Below, piece by piece: positions 1 to 8,128 of a stretch of DNA of 52,145 bases. Position 1 is the first letter of the stretch. Each line of letters opens with the position of its first letter. Made by a program: the position numbers and the translations under genes. Origin of the DNA: Metasolibacillus meyeri (GTDB lineage: Bacteria; Bacillota; Bacilli; Bacillales_A; Planococcaceae); NCBI RefSeq assembly GCF_003049505.1, contig NZ_PYWN01000011.1:1-52145 (forward strand). The letters run 5' to 3'. The notes under the pieces are model-generated. The model made no database searches. It was not told where the DNA came from and worked only from the letters and a program-made list of their open reading frames with translations.

Positions 1-4
1 ACCA

Positions 5-88
5 TTACTTCCCTACGCTAGTATGACCTAGATCAGGTTCAAAGGGTCAAGACACGTCTCTCTCAGCAAAATTATGCTCCCCTAGTAA
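5..88 (-). promoter_or_regulatory. TPP (thiamine pyrophosphate) riboswitch aptamer
   Basis: On the minus strand this reads as a THI element: a GGGGAGC-type 5' stem, the GCTGAGA core, ACCCTTTGAACCTGATCT, and the closing GCGTAGGGAAG. These are the conserved blocks of the TPP aptamer. The RNA runs leftward, so the thiamine-related gene it controls lies outside the window, and the expression platform is cut off by the window edge. Confidence 0.93.
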
Positions 89-180
89 TTTGTATATTTG
101 ATTATCTTTAGCTAATCATAGATATTTTTGTTTGTCAAACAATCATCTGAGGTTTCATTTGTCAAATTACGCCTCAGTGT

Positions 181-250
181 TACTCTTCGTAGAAATTAAC
201 CTAAAAGCGCCACGACACGCGCCAACGGTTAACTAACCTACATCGTGCAG
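181..250. repeat. Copy A of a diverged direct repeat flanking the FNR/DoxX gene pair
   Basis: This non-coding segment aligns by eye with 1874-1938 in the same orientation. Shared blocks are ACTCTT, GAAATTAAC (GAAAATTAAC in copy B), TAAAA, CAC.ACAC, TTAACT and CATCGTGC. The two copies bracket the genes at 276-992 and 1217-1759. Identity is roughly 70 percent by eye. Origin unknown; it could be a remnant of a mobile element or an old duplication. Confidence 0.45.
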
Positions 251-275
251 ACCTACATCCACGAGGCTTTATCAC

Positions 276-992
276 TTAAACTGACAAATTAGATGATAAA
301 AACTTTGATAGTTGCTCTTCATGCTTGTCTAGCATAATCTGTTCTGGCTTAATCCCCTGTTCTCGTAGTACCTCAATGTTCTGCGCTAGAAACTCGTCGC
401 TCCCCACAATATAAAAGAGTCCTGTCTTATCTTCCGCAAGATGTTTCACTTCTTCATAGTAGTCTTTACGGTTATCAACAAACTGTGCTACGAACTTCTT
501 GTCTGCCGCAGATTTAAAAATATTAGTGAATAAAAAGTCTTTTGATGAATCAATGTTTAAAGAATGAATTTGATTGACGTTGTCAGCACGCTCAAAATAG
601 TCAAGTACAAGCGGTCTGAAAGTTGCCAAGCCGACACCTGATGACAACAAGTAAATATTTTTATTCTCTCTTTTAAGCGGTACATTTGAATAAGTTTTAA
701 ATATGGCAACTTCATTGCCGACTTCAAGATTTCTCAAAATAGATTTAAACTCAGAGCACTGCTCTTTAATACGTGTTGTAATACCAATCGAATTTTCACT
801 AGGTAAAGTAGAAATTGACATATGGCGAATTAAGCTACGGTTCGGTTTATCGTCAGCATTAAAGCCTTCAAGTGCAAAGTGAGTGTGAGCGCCCTCTTCC
901 CATGTAAAATCTTGTGGACGATTAAGCAAGTACGTTTTAACCTCAGGTGTTTCTTCAATTATTTTATTAATTTTAGTCCAGTATATTTGCAT
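276..992 (-). CDS. FNR-type FAD/NAD(P)-binding oxidoreductase
   Basis: A 238-residue ferredoxin-reductase-like protein. Residues about 1-100 form the flavin-binding barrel, with a variant of the FAD-contact motif (RHMSIST) near residue 65. The C-terminal half is the nucleotide-binding domain, with SSGVGLATFRPL and the late motif YIVGSDEF. No iron-sulfur cysteine cluster is visible, so it probably takes electrons to or from a separate partner. The ATG at 992 is preferred over an upstream start because GAGGAGG lies 7-8 nt before it. A terminator separates it from the upstream DoxX gene, so they need not be co-transcribed. Substrate unknown. Both genes sit between two similar repeats. Confidence 0.8.
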   Translation of the reverse strand: MQIYWTKINKIIEETPEVKTYLLNRPQDFTWEEGAHTHFALEGFNADDKPNRSLIRHMSISTLPSENSIGITTRIKEQCSEFKSILRNLEVGNEVAIFKTYSNVPLKRENKNIYLLSSGVGLATFRPLVLDYFERADNVNQIHSLNIDSSKDFLFTNIFKSAADKKFVAQFVDNRKDYYEEVKHLAEDKTGLFYIVGSDEFLAQNIEVLREQGIKPEQIMLDKHEEQLSKFLSSNLSV

Positions 993-1108
993 TGTATATC
1001 CTCCTCGTTTATATGTAACATTACTATCTAACCATACAACAAATGATAACACTTCTCAATTGAAATGTATGATTATTTCAAAAAATTCCTATAAATAAGA
1101 TAAAAATA

Positions 1109-1150
1109 GCACATATACCTATTACACCTCCGCGTAATGGGTATATGTGC
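1109..1150 (-). terminator. Rho-independent terminator of the DoxX gene
   Basis: Inverted repeat GCACATATACC / GGGTATATGTGC, extended inward by TATTAC/GTAAT, followed on the minus strand by a TATTTTTATC tract. It lies between the DoxX gene and the oxidoreductase. Confidence 0.8.
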
Positions 1151-1216
1151 TTCAAATAAAGGATTTTTACCTATTGTCTCAACACTCCAGCTTCAATATT
1201 GAGTTGATAAGGTAAT

Positions 1217-1759
1217 TCATTCTACTTTTTTGCTCCAAGGTGTACCTAATTTCGGTAAAGCCCAGCGATCCAATCCATACCATCCAGCGACTTTCCATGC
1301 GAGCACTAACCATGTTGCAAGGATGAATAGCAACGGATTGATACTTAATGTTCCTGCAAATAAAAAGCTCACATTCATCAATGCACCAAAAAATGCTGCA
1401 ATTCCCGTTAATAAGCCGACAATCAAACCTAGACCAACTAAAAATTCACCATATGCAACAACGAACGCAAATAATTTTGCATTTGGCAACACACTGTTTT
1501 CTAGAAAAGCAGCATACCATCCAGCTACATCTGCCGTTTCTTGCGATTTAGCAAGTGCGCCCTTTACAAATCCTTCAACTGCTTTTCCACCATTTTCACC
1601 AACCCATGCATCATTCTGGATTTTCCCCCAGCCTGCAGTTAGCCATGTGTACCCAACATAAAGACGAATAAATAACCAAATTATTGCAGAACGAGTATCA
1701 CTAAACAGAAATCTTGAAACAGGGTTCTCCGGGATATAAATAGTACTTTTGTCTCTCAT
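1217..1759 (-). CDS. DoxX-family integral membrane protein
   Basis: A 180-residue membrane protein with about four hydrophobic segments (around residues 27-43, 92-117, 121-137 and 140-157) and the DoxX-type pattern: LYVGYTWLTAGWGKI near the first helix and YGEFLVGLGLIVGLLTG in the middle. A periplasmic or extracellular loop of about 40 residues separates helices 1 and 2. DoxX/DoxD proteins are often linked to quinone or thiol redox at the membrane, but the exact role here is not visible. Start ATG has AAGGAG eight to nine nt upstream. A near-palindrome with AATTACG/CGTAATT arms lies about 80-95 nt upstream and could be an operator. Confidence 0.85.
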   Translation of the reverse strand: MRDKSTIYIPENPVSRFLFSDTRSAIIWLFIRLYVGYTWLTAGWGKIQNDAWVGENGGKAVEGFVKGALAKSQETADVAGWYAAFLENSVLPNAKLFAFVVAYGEFLVGLGLIVGLLTGIAAFFGALMNVSFLFAGTLSINPLLFILATWLVLAWKVAGWYGLDRWALPKLGTPWSKKVE

Positions 1760-1873
1760 AAAATTCTCATCTCCTTATACGTTCATTATATGTCCTAATA
1801 GAATAATTTTCCACAAAGTTTTGTAAATAATCAATTACGATGAGGCGTAATTGTGTCCGAATTTTTTCGAATT

Positions 1874-1938
1874 CACTCTTATTGAAAATTAACATAAAAA
1901 CGTCACACACTAGCAATTAACTGTTATGCATCGTGCTG
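1874..1938. repeat. Copy B of the diverged direct repeat
   Basis: Partner of the segment at 181-250, in the same orientation, ending in the same CATCGTGC block. It overlaps the 3' end of the decayed coding fragment at 1917-2075. Confidence 0.45.
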
Positions 1939-2075
1939 AGTTTTCCTCCAAAATCTATGACATCTGCCATAGACTTCTGAACAACAGGATGTTGGTCACT
2001 TAGTCGTTGCATGCGTGTGATGACATTCTTAATAATGAACTATACTTTCTCAGCAAGCGGTTTGAACACCCACTG
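1917..2075 (-). pseudogene. Decayed coding remnant in a ~0.8-kb gene-poor stretch
   Basis: On the minus strand a protein-like reading (QWVFKPLAEKV, a stop, then FIIKNVITRMQRLSDQHPVV and MADVIDFGGKLSTMHNS) runs in one frame through an internal TAG. I do not recognise the family. The rest of 1760-2537 shows no open gene, only short disrupted stretches, and looks like degraded accessory DNA. Confidence 0.25.
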
Positions 2076-2537
2076 AATCTAGGACTATATAAGCATTCAC
2101 CTCACCACCTGTGGAGATGGGTGTTTTCTGTACCTGACACTTGCTTTCGCCATAAGGAGAACATGTGCTGACGTTGCATTTTTACAATTATAAAAATCTG
2201 CTAAATTAAGATGAAAATACATAAATTACAACTATATTTTATAAGCGTTATTTTTACAATTTAAATAGGGATGAAAGATGTTCATACACAATTTAAAGCG
2301 CTCACAGCCTTTTACAAGCTTTCGCTTTTGGTTTTCGTGAATTGTGTCTAAACCAACTCCAACCACATCAACTCTTCACAATCTAAATATTTTCGAATCT
2401 CTGGATTAAACTTTATTCAGTACTTTCCATAGTTAATTTTACAGCCTCTCAAACATTCTATTCTACTAAACTGTAGCGAGAAATTTTTTCGGTTTTAAGG
2501 ATACAGACATCGTATTCATCTTCTACAGATATTTCAC

Positions 2538-3551
2538 TCATTGAAGTTCCTCTGATTCCATAGTGCTCAGCAAGCTATCCACGACAAAGTCAAGCTGCTT
2601 ATCTAGCGAAAAGATATCATTGTAGAAGAATAAGCCAAAGCTCATATCAATTAGCCTGCCACTCTTTACAGCAGGAATATTATTCCATATTTAATTATCT
2701 GATAAATCTTCCATCCCTTCAAAGGCAGAGCGGAATACATAATCACCAGCATACTGAGTCAACACTTCGTAGGATATATCCATACTAGTCGCATCATTCT
2801 TGGAAGTTTCTATTTTCTGTTGCACAATCTCAGGTGCTTTCATTCCTAAATATTGATAAATAATCTGTGACCCGCGTCCGTAACCCATCCCTACCATTAC
2901 GGCCATAGAACCTTTATTGCTTTCCATAATTGTGACTGTTTTGTCCAAAATACCAGCTTGCTGCAGCTTCTGCTTGCTTAGTTCCACCTTATTATAAAAA
3001 TTTTCCAAAAGTTCTTTGGCCTGATCTTCTTTACCAAACGCTTTCCCTATAATTTCCATACGTTCTTCCACAGGTAAGTCATATGGTATATAAAGAGTGG
3101 GGGCAATTTTATGAAGTTTATCGTAAATTTCATCTGTTGTAACAATAATAAGATCTGGATTAAGGGCAAGCACTGCTTCTGGACTCGGTTGCCCATCTCC
3201 CAAAGTGGTGATGCCATCCAATTCACTAGCGATTGCCGCATCGCCTTCTCCCACCAGAGTGGAAATACCAACAGGTTTTATTCCTAGAGCAAGCAAGTCA
3301 CCCATCAAATACAGGACAACGACCCGCTGCGGGTTAACGGGCACTTCCACATCTCCTTTGAGAGTGTGCACAATTCTCGTTTGCGGCGTCCCCTTAGTTT
3401 CAGCATTTGATGCAGTCTGTGTTTGCGTCTCTGACTGGCCCGCCGTCGCTCCATTATTTATAGGTACATTCGATGTACACCCCGATAACAACAACATCAA
3501 GCTCATGGCTGCAGCCAATATTATTTCCTTGTTTCTTAACTTTCCAAACAT
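2538..3551 (-). pseudogene. Iron-siderophore ABC transporter substrate-binding lipoprotein, interrupted by one in-frame stop
   Basis: From the ATG at 3551 (GAGGAA about 6 nt upstream) the product has a lipoprotein signal peptide (MFGKLRNKEIILAAAMSL, then lipobox LLLSGC), a Thr/Gln/Ser-rich linker, and a FecB/BtuF-type binding fold with NPQRVVVL, LALNPDLIIV and GRGSQIIYQYLG. The frame stops at TAA 2691-2693 after GMEDLSDN, but the same frame continues with WNNIPAVKSGRLI, the expected family C-terminus, to TGA at 2538. One stop therefore removes the last 50 residues. A Fur box and promoter lie just upstream. No permease or ATPase genes are adjacent. It is also in frame with the AraC regulator upstream. 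Confidence 0.78.
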
Positions 3552-4523
3552 TAACAATTCCTCATTTCCCTTAGATTTGACTAATTTATCTAGTTCTCTC
3601 TTATTGTATTGAGGTTGATAATCATTATCAATATCATTAATGTTCATATCAGTTATCATTTTTATCCGGTACTCACTTGGCGTCATATAGTTATACTTTT
3701 TAAACATTCGGATTAAATTTAATCCGTCCACAAAACCGCACCCGACAGCAATTTCTTGAATAGTAGCATTTGTATATTGCAAATGCCACTTGGCCGAATC
3801 CAACCTTATCTTATTCAAATACTCCTGAAGGCTTTTATGCTCGCGTCTTTTAAAAAGCCTAACTAACTGACTCCTACTAATGGGTAGCATTTCAATAAGC
3901 TATTGAATGGACACAGGCTGGCTATAGTTTCGTTCTAGATATTGCTTAGCTAAAACTACGTAATCAGGCTGAAAAAAAAGAATATCTCCCTTTTCCAACT
4001 CATTGTAAATCTCATAGACAATCTGATACAGTACAATCTTTGAATAAAATTGATTTAATGTAGATTCCTGATTCCAATGGTCTTTCATATTCAAAAACTT
4101 CTCCATAAAAAAAATGGGGTTCCCTGGTGAGAATCCATATGTTTGTATAAACGGATTAATATGTTCTAACAAGCGATAAATTTCTCTTTTGTAAAATGGC
4201 GGAGTTTCTGCTCTATACAACACCATGTAAGTCTCGAGACTTCTGCTTGTAGGATGAATTGATAATTCCGTTCCTTTCCCTCCATGAAAAATACCAAAAC
4301 GTTCCGATTGATATAATGTATGATCCAGTTTTACATTAGCTGTTCCACCACAGGTATACACTAGCATACTAGTCGGCATCCTGTAACTTTTAATCGGTTT
4401 GTCCGGATGAAGTAACTTGTAACGAACATCTATTAATGAAACGGATGAGCGTGTCCATAACCGAACAGCCCTATCGATCATTTCTTTTGTAAAATAATTA
4501 GTTGAATCCACATCTTCCAACAT
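3552..4523 (-). pseudogene. AraC-family regulator (Btr-like), interrupted by one in-frame stop
   Basis: Residues 1-207 from the ATG at 4523 (AAGGAG nine nt upstream) form an AraC-type cupin-like sensor domain (for example MLVYTCGGTANVKLDH and ERFGIFHGGKGTEL). The frame hits TAG at 3900-3902 inside the first helix-turn-helix, then continues without a shift through LIEMLPISRSQLVRLFKRR and the second helix (IQEIAVGCGFVDG, MTPSEYR). The single stop destroys DNA binding unless read through. After the HTH the frame stays open into the lipoprotein, giving an apparent regulator/binding-protein fusion as in Btr of B. subtilis. The linker contains a promoter and Fur box, so two former genes are equally possible. 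Confidence 0.78.
3603..3631 (-). promoter_or_regulatory. Fur-box-overlapped sigma-A promoter for the binding lipoprotein
   Basis: Minus strand: TTGATA (3626-3631), 17-nt spacer, TACAAT (3603-3608). A perfect 7-1-7 Fur site, TGATAATGATTATCA, covers 3616-3630, that is the -35 and spacer. It lies 65-80 nt upstream of the lipoprotein ATG at 3551, and inside the long open frame that joins regulator and lipoprotein. Confidence 0.8.
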
Positions 4524-4570
4524 ATACCTCGACTCCTTCAATCCACATCATATTTGTATGGTAATACAAA

Positions 4571-4585
4571 TGATAATGATTATCA
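4571..4585. promoter_or_regulatory. Fur box upstream of the AraC-type regulator
   Basis: Perfect 7-1-7 inverted repeat TGATAATGATTATCA, 48 nt upstream of the regulator ATG. On the minus strand it overlaps a TTGATA -35-like element with TACCAT 17 nt downstream. Identical in sequence to the box at 3616-3630, pointing to iron-responsive control of both genes. Confidence 0.85.
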
Positions 4586-4734
4586 ATATCAAAATGAGTC
4601 CTTTCCTACTAATCTTCTGCTGCACAGTCTACATGCCATCCATAAAGATTCCGTTCCTATCTTTATATTCGTTTGGCTTATAAATACACAAAAGCAGGTA
4701 ATAGTTACATTAAATCCTTATATAGAAAAGCTAG

Positions 4735-4869
4735 TTAAACAGCTAAATACGCTACAGTATGAGGAAAATAAAACTTAGGTAGATGTCGCTGAATTAAAGG
4801 CATATATTCTTTTACAATTAAATCCCAAATTTTAACAGTGCTAATTCCATCGATATTAGCTAGCTTCAT
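4735..4869 (-). other. Short unassigned open frame in the 4586-4884 gap
   Basis: A 44-codon minus-strand frame from ATG 4869 to TAA 4735-4737 reads MKLANIDGISTVKIWDLIV and continues protein-like, but has no ribosome binding site. It may be a remnant of a lost gene beside the siderophore locus. The opposite strand also has an open frame (4554-4778) that starts inside the Fur region and is less convincing. Nothing else is visible in this gap. Confidence 0.2.
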
Positions 4870-4884
4870 TCATAAAATGACAGT

Positions 4885-4939
4885 AAAAGCAGACGGTCAA
4901 TTAGAGGTGCACCATCGCACTTCTAAACCGTCTGCTTTT
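4885..4939 (-). terminator. Terminator downstream of rlmCD
   Basis: Stem AAAAGCAGACGG / CCGTCTGCTTTT around a 31-nt loop that contains a smaller GTGC/GCAC-type hairpin. T-tracts occur on both strands, so it may work in both directions. Confidence 0.75.
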
Positions 4940-5021
4940 TATGTTTCAACGAATATTAAGTTAGATATACCATAGACACATCCGAATAAAGCGGACGTTG
5001 AAAAACACGCTTAAATTAGGT

Positions 5022-6386
5022 TTAGTCAGCTAGTTCAAGCCACGCAACCGCCTCACAATGCGTACTATGCGGAAACATATCAACAGGCTGAATCTCCTGC
5101 GTCTTATAACCGCCATCTTCCAAAATTCTTAAATCACGTGCTAATGTGGCTGGGTTACATGAAACATAGACAACACGCTTTGGCTTTTGCTCAATAATAG
5201 TGTTCAACAGTGCTTCGTCACAACCTTTACGTGGTGGGTCAACAACGAGGACATCTGCCTCCTTGCCCTCCTTGTACCAACGTGGGATGATTTCCTCTGC
5301 TGGGCCTGCTTCGAAATAGGTATTTGTGAAACCGTTTAGCTCGGCATTACGCTTTGCATCTTCAATTGCTTGTGGGACAATTTCTACGCCCATTACGTGC
5401 TTTGCTTGTTTTGCTAAAAATAATGAGATTGTTCCAATGCCGCAATAGGCATCAATTACGCGCTCATTACCTGTTAGCTGTGCATAATCTAGCGCCTGCT
5501 TATAAAGCACCTCTGTTTGGATTGGATTCACTTGATAAAATGAGCGTGCTGAGATTTCAAAGCGCACATCGCCAATTGTATCTTCAATCGTGTCTTTGCC
5601 CCATAATGTCAGCGTTTCATCGCCAAAAATAACATTTGTTTTCTTCGAATTAATGTTTTGCACAATCGATGTGACGTTTGGTAAAAGCTCACGAATTTTT
5701 GCGACTGCTGCTTCTGCTTGTGGGAATTTCCGTGCTGTCGTTACAAGGACAACCATCACTTCGTCTGTTGCGCGCCCTTTACGCACAACGACATGGCGCA
5801 GCATTCCTTTATGTGTTTCTTCATTGTAGGGACGGATGCCTAATCCTGCTAATTCATGTTTGAAATCTGCCATGATGACATCTGCCTCACCTGTCTGAAT
5901 TAAGCAACGCTCCATATCGACAATCGTATGTGATTTTGTTTTATAAAAGCCTGCGATTGGCGAGAGTTCTCCTTGTGCGAATGGGATTTGTGATTTATTG
6001 CGATAATGCCACGGCTCGTCCATACCTTTGACAGGTAATACAGGCACATCAATTTTACCAATACGCTTCATCACATTTTCAACCATGCGCTGCTTCCATT
6101 TTAATTGCCCCTCATACGACAAATGCTGTAGCTGACAGCCACCACACTGCACAAAATAATCACAAGGTGCAGCTACACGTTCCTTCGAAGGCTCAAGTAT
6201 ATCCAACGCTTTCGCAAAGCCATAATTTTTTAATACTTTCAGCACATGTACTTGCACAAGCTCCTGTGGTAAGGCGCCTGTAATAAATAATGGGTAACCA
6301 TCAATCTTTGCGACGCCGTTGCCATCATGTGTTAAATCTTCTATTGTTACCGTTAAACGGTCATTTTTCTTTACTGGTGCTGTCAT
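5022..6386 (-). CDS. rlmCD: 23S rRNA (uracil-5-)-methyltransferase RlmCD
   Basis: A 454-residue TrmA/RumA-type m5U methyltransferase. Residues 1-60 form a TRAM RNA-binding domain. Cys75, Cys81, Cys84 and Cys161 match the 4Fe-4S ligand pattern. The C-terminal Rossmann domain has DAYCGIGTISLFLA (SAM binding) and VVDPPRKGCDE. The catalytic nucleophile is Cys410 in YVSCNPATLARDL. In B. subtilis the single enzyme RlmCD (YefA) methylates U747 and U1939 of 23S rRNA with SAM, and this protein is the expected ortholog by length and by its position near dgkB and gatCAB. It starts at ATG 6386 with GGAGG upstream and is followed by a terminator, so it is probably transcribed alone. Confidence 0.93.
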   Translation of the reverse strand: MTAPVKKNDRLTVTIEDLTHDGNGVAKIDGYPLFITGALPQELVQVHVLKVLKNYGFAKALDILEPSKERVAAPCDYFVQCGGCQLQHLSYEGQLKWKQRMVENVMKRIGKIDVPVLPVKGMDEPWHYRNKSQIPFAQGELSPIAGFYKTKSHTIVDMERCLIQTGEADVIMADFKHELAGLGIRPYNEETHKGMLRHVVVRKGRATDEVMVVLVTTARKFPQAEAAVAKIRELLPNVTSIVQNINSKKTNVIFGDETLTLWGKDTIEDTIGDVRFEISARSFYQVNPIQTEVLYKQALDYAQLTGNERVIDAYCGIGTISLFLAKQAKHVMGVEIVPQAIEDAKRNAELNGFTNTYFEAGPAEEIIPRWYKEGKEADVLVVDPPRKGCDEALLNTIIEQKPKRVVYVSCNPATLARDLRILEDGGYKTQEIQPVDMFPHSTHCEAVAWLELAD

Positions 6387-6449
6387 TGTAAATCCTCCAT
6401 TTCAATGCCTTTATTGTAGCATGCAACCTACATTGACAAAAGAAATTGT

Positions 6450-6494
6450 GTGCCAGGCACTGAAAATATTCTGATTTGTTTGTGTGCCTGGCAC
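6450..6494. repeat. Two GTGCC(A/T)GGCAC palindromes 34 nt apart upstream of the partner-switching operon
   Basis: GTGCCAGGCAC at 6450-6460 and GTGCCTGGCAC at 6484-6494, each preceded by GT. The second sits at the -35 position of the promoter whose perfect -10 (TATAAT, 6505-6510) serves the plus-strand operon. They could be a dimeric regulator's operators, or copies of a small dispersed palindrome. Confidence 0.6.
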
Positions 6495-6504
6495 TCATAT
6501 ATAG

Positions 6505-6510
6505 TATAAT
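6505..6510 (+). promoter_or_regulatory. -10 element of the partner-switching operon
   Basis: TATAAT, 45 nt upstream of the first ATG. The matching -35 position (6482-6487, GTGTGC) is poor and overlaps the second palindrome, which suggests activation or repression there. Confidence 0.5.
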
Positions 6511-6554
6511 AGAATCAGCACCTTTAGATTACCTTTTTGAGGAGTATAGAACAA

Positions 6555-7676
6555 ATGGCAGTATTAATAATCGGCTCCGTTAGTAATGATATCCTTAGGA
6601 TACAAAAATACTTCAAGCGTATAGAACTAATGAATATCCATAGCTTTACAACAGTTGAAGCAGCTATCCAATTCGATAATCTGTTTTTAAAAGAAGATAT
6701 ACAATTAATCGTTTATGATGCGAAGTTAAATCTAACTAATTGTGAGGAACATTGTCAGAACATTGAGTCTTTAAAAAAATGGAGTGATGCACCTATTCTG
6801 CTTTCCACTTCCTACGAAAAGCCTATTATTATCGACAGATTATTTGAAGTAGGTATATTTGATATTATTTTAAAACCGTTTGATTTTACTCATTTTAAAA
6901 CACGAGTACATGTTGCATTAAAATATCAAATGGAAACAAAGCTGCGTAAACAGCATCAAGATAAATTAGCAAAGGATTTGGCGATTGCAAAAAATGTCCA
7001 AAAAAGTGCACTAACACCCGCGTTAACATTGCCCCATATTGAACTGGATGGGTTGTACGTTACCTCCCATACACTCGGGGGTGATATGTATTGCTGGTTT
7101 GAGCTTGATGAGGATTTAACTGCAGTTATTTTGTTTGACGTTATGGGGCATGGTGTTGCAGCATCCTTGATTACAATGTCCATCCGCTCATTATTAAAAG
7201 GAATTATTACAAGGCTTATCGACCCAGTATCTGTTATAAAGGAGCTTAATAGTCAAATTTATGAGCTATTTTCTACAGATGATTTAGACAGCTTTTTAGT
7301 AACCGCGATTTATATGGTAATTGATAAAAAAAATCGCACATTGCAATATGTTAATGCCTCGCATCCAGCAGGTGTACTATTCGGTAAATATGGAGAAACC
7401 GTTACATTAACAGCGAACTCTCCAATTCTCGGGCTGTTCCCTGCTATTCAAGTTAAGGCGAAGCGGGTGCGGCTAACAGGGTGGCACCGCATTATTTTAT
7501 ATACAGATGGGCTGCTCACACTGCAAGATGACCAAGAGATTGATTTAAATTTTTTCCATTCTTATGCTTCTCAAAATAATAGCTATGCATTACAAAAATT
7601 TTCTCAACAATATGAATTAACAGACCAGCCATTGGAGGACGATGTAACCGTTGTTTCAATTACAATTACATTATAG
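6555..7676 (+). CDS. Receiver-like/PP2C serine phosphatase (RsbU/SpoIIE type)
   Basis: A 373-residue protein. Residues 1-120 form a receiver-like domain: the phospho-acceptor position is Asp55 (VYDAKLN) and the conserved Lys is Lys107 (ILKPF), but the usual acidic pair after strand 1 is absent (LIIGSVSND), so phosphorylation may be lost. After a helical linker (125-150, AKNVQKSAL) comes the PP2C domain with metal-binding Asp177 (GGDM), Asp195 (DVMGHG), LYTDGL and DDVTVV near the end. Such phosphatases dephosphorylate a STAS antagonist, here most likely the protein at 9842-10228. ATG 6555 is chosen over an in-frame TTG at 6537 because GAGGAG precedes it. First gene of a four-gene operon. Confidence 0.88.
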   Translation: MAVLIIGSVSNDILRIQKYFKRIELMNIHSFTTVEAAIQFDNLFLKEDIQLIVYDAKLNLTNCEEHCQNIESLKKWSDAPILLSTSYEKPIIIDRLFEVGIFDIILKPFDFTHFKTRVHVALKYQMETKLRKQHQDKLAKDLAIAKNVQKSALTPALTLPHIELDGLYVTSHTLGGDMYCWFELDEDLTAVILFDVMGHGVAASLITMSIRSLLKGIITRLIDPVSVIKELNSQIYELFSTDDLDSFLVTAIYMVIDKKNRTLQYVNASHPAGVLFGKYGETVTLTANSPILGLFPAIQVKAKRVRLTGWHRIILYTDGLLTLQDDQEIDLNFFHSYASQNNSYALQKFSQQYELTDQPLEDDVTVVSITITL

Positions 7677-7691
7677 GTGTGGTGATTATTG

Positions 7692-8105
7692 ATGGAAATT
7701 ATGCTTAATGTAACACCCAATCAGCAAACTATTTTTTTTATCGATCAAATGATGGAAAACTATACACAACTTTATGGCATTCCAAGCGCACAAGATATTT
7801 GCTTTGTCACACATGAACTCATTATTAACGCCGTTGAAGCAATGAACAAGGCGAATAGACAAGAGGATATTCAATTACATGTTTCATGGAACGATGAATA
7901 TATTAAAATTACAGTGGCTGATTTTGCTGAAGGAATACCTCAAGAAGAATGGCAATCTATCCTTGAACCAAATTTAGAAGAAATGAGCTTTTCTGACCGT
8001 GGGCGTGGCTTTTTCTTTATTGTACACATGGTCGATAAACTATGGTTTGAGCAATTACCTGGTTCACAATTTTTAGTTGGTATTAAGAAAAATTTAATAG
8101 ATTAA
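7692..8105 (+). CDS. RsbW-like anti-sigma factor / serine kinase (HATPase_c)
   Basis: A 137-residue GHKL ATPase domain of the RsbW/SpoIIAB type: N-box HELIINAVEAM near residue 43, a G1-like segment VADFAEGIP, and the G2 box DRGRGFFFIVHMVD. Family members phosphorylate a Ser of the cognate STAS antagonist and bind a target protein, often a sigma factor. No sigma factor gene is adjacent, so the target may be something else. ATG 7692 starts 15 nt after the phosphatase stop, with a weak GGTGTGGTG ribosome binding site, which suggests translational coupling. Confidence 0.82.
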   Translation: MEIMLNVTPNQQTIFFIDQMMENYTQLYGIPSAQDICFVTHELIINAVEAMNKANRQEDIQLHVSWNDEYIKITVADFAEGIPQEEWQSILEPNLEEMSFSDRGRGFFFIVHMVDKLWFEQLPGSQFLVGIKKNLID

Positions 8106-8128
8106 AGACTAATGGGGGCTGTACATAA

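Noticed and set aside
4554-4778. Plus-strand 74-codon frame
   Set aside because: Its start lies in the Fur-box region, it has no ribosome site, and the opposite strand reads more like protein; not supported as a gene.
6433-6438. TTGACA as the -35 of the partner-switching operon
   Set aside because: No -10 lies 16-18 nt downstream; the TATAAT at 6505 is too far away.
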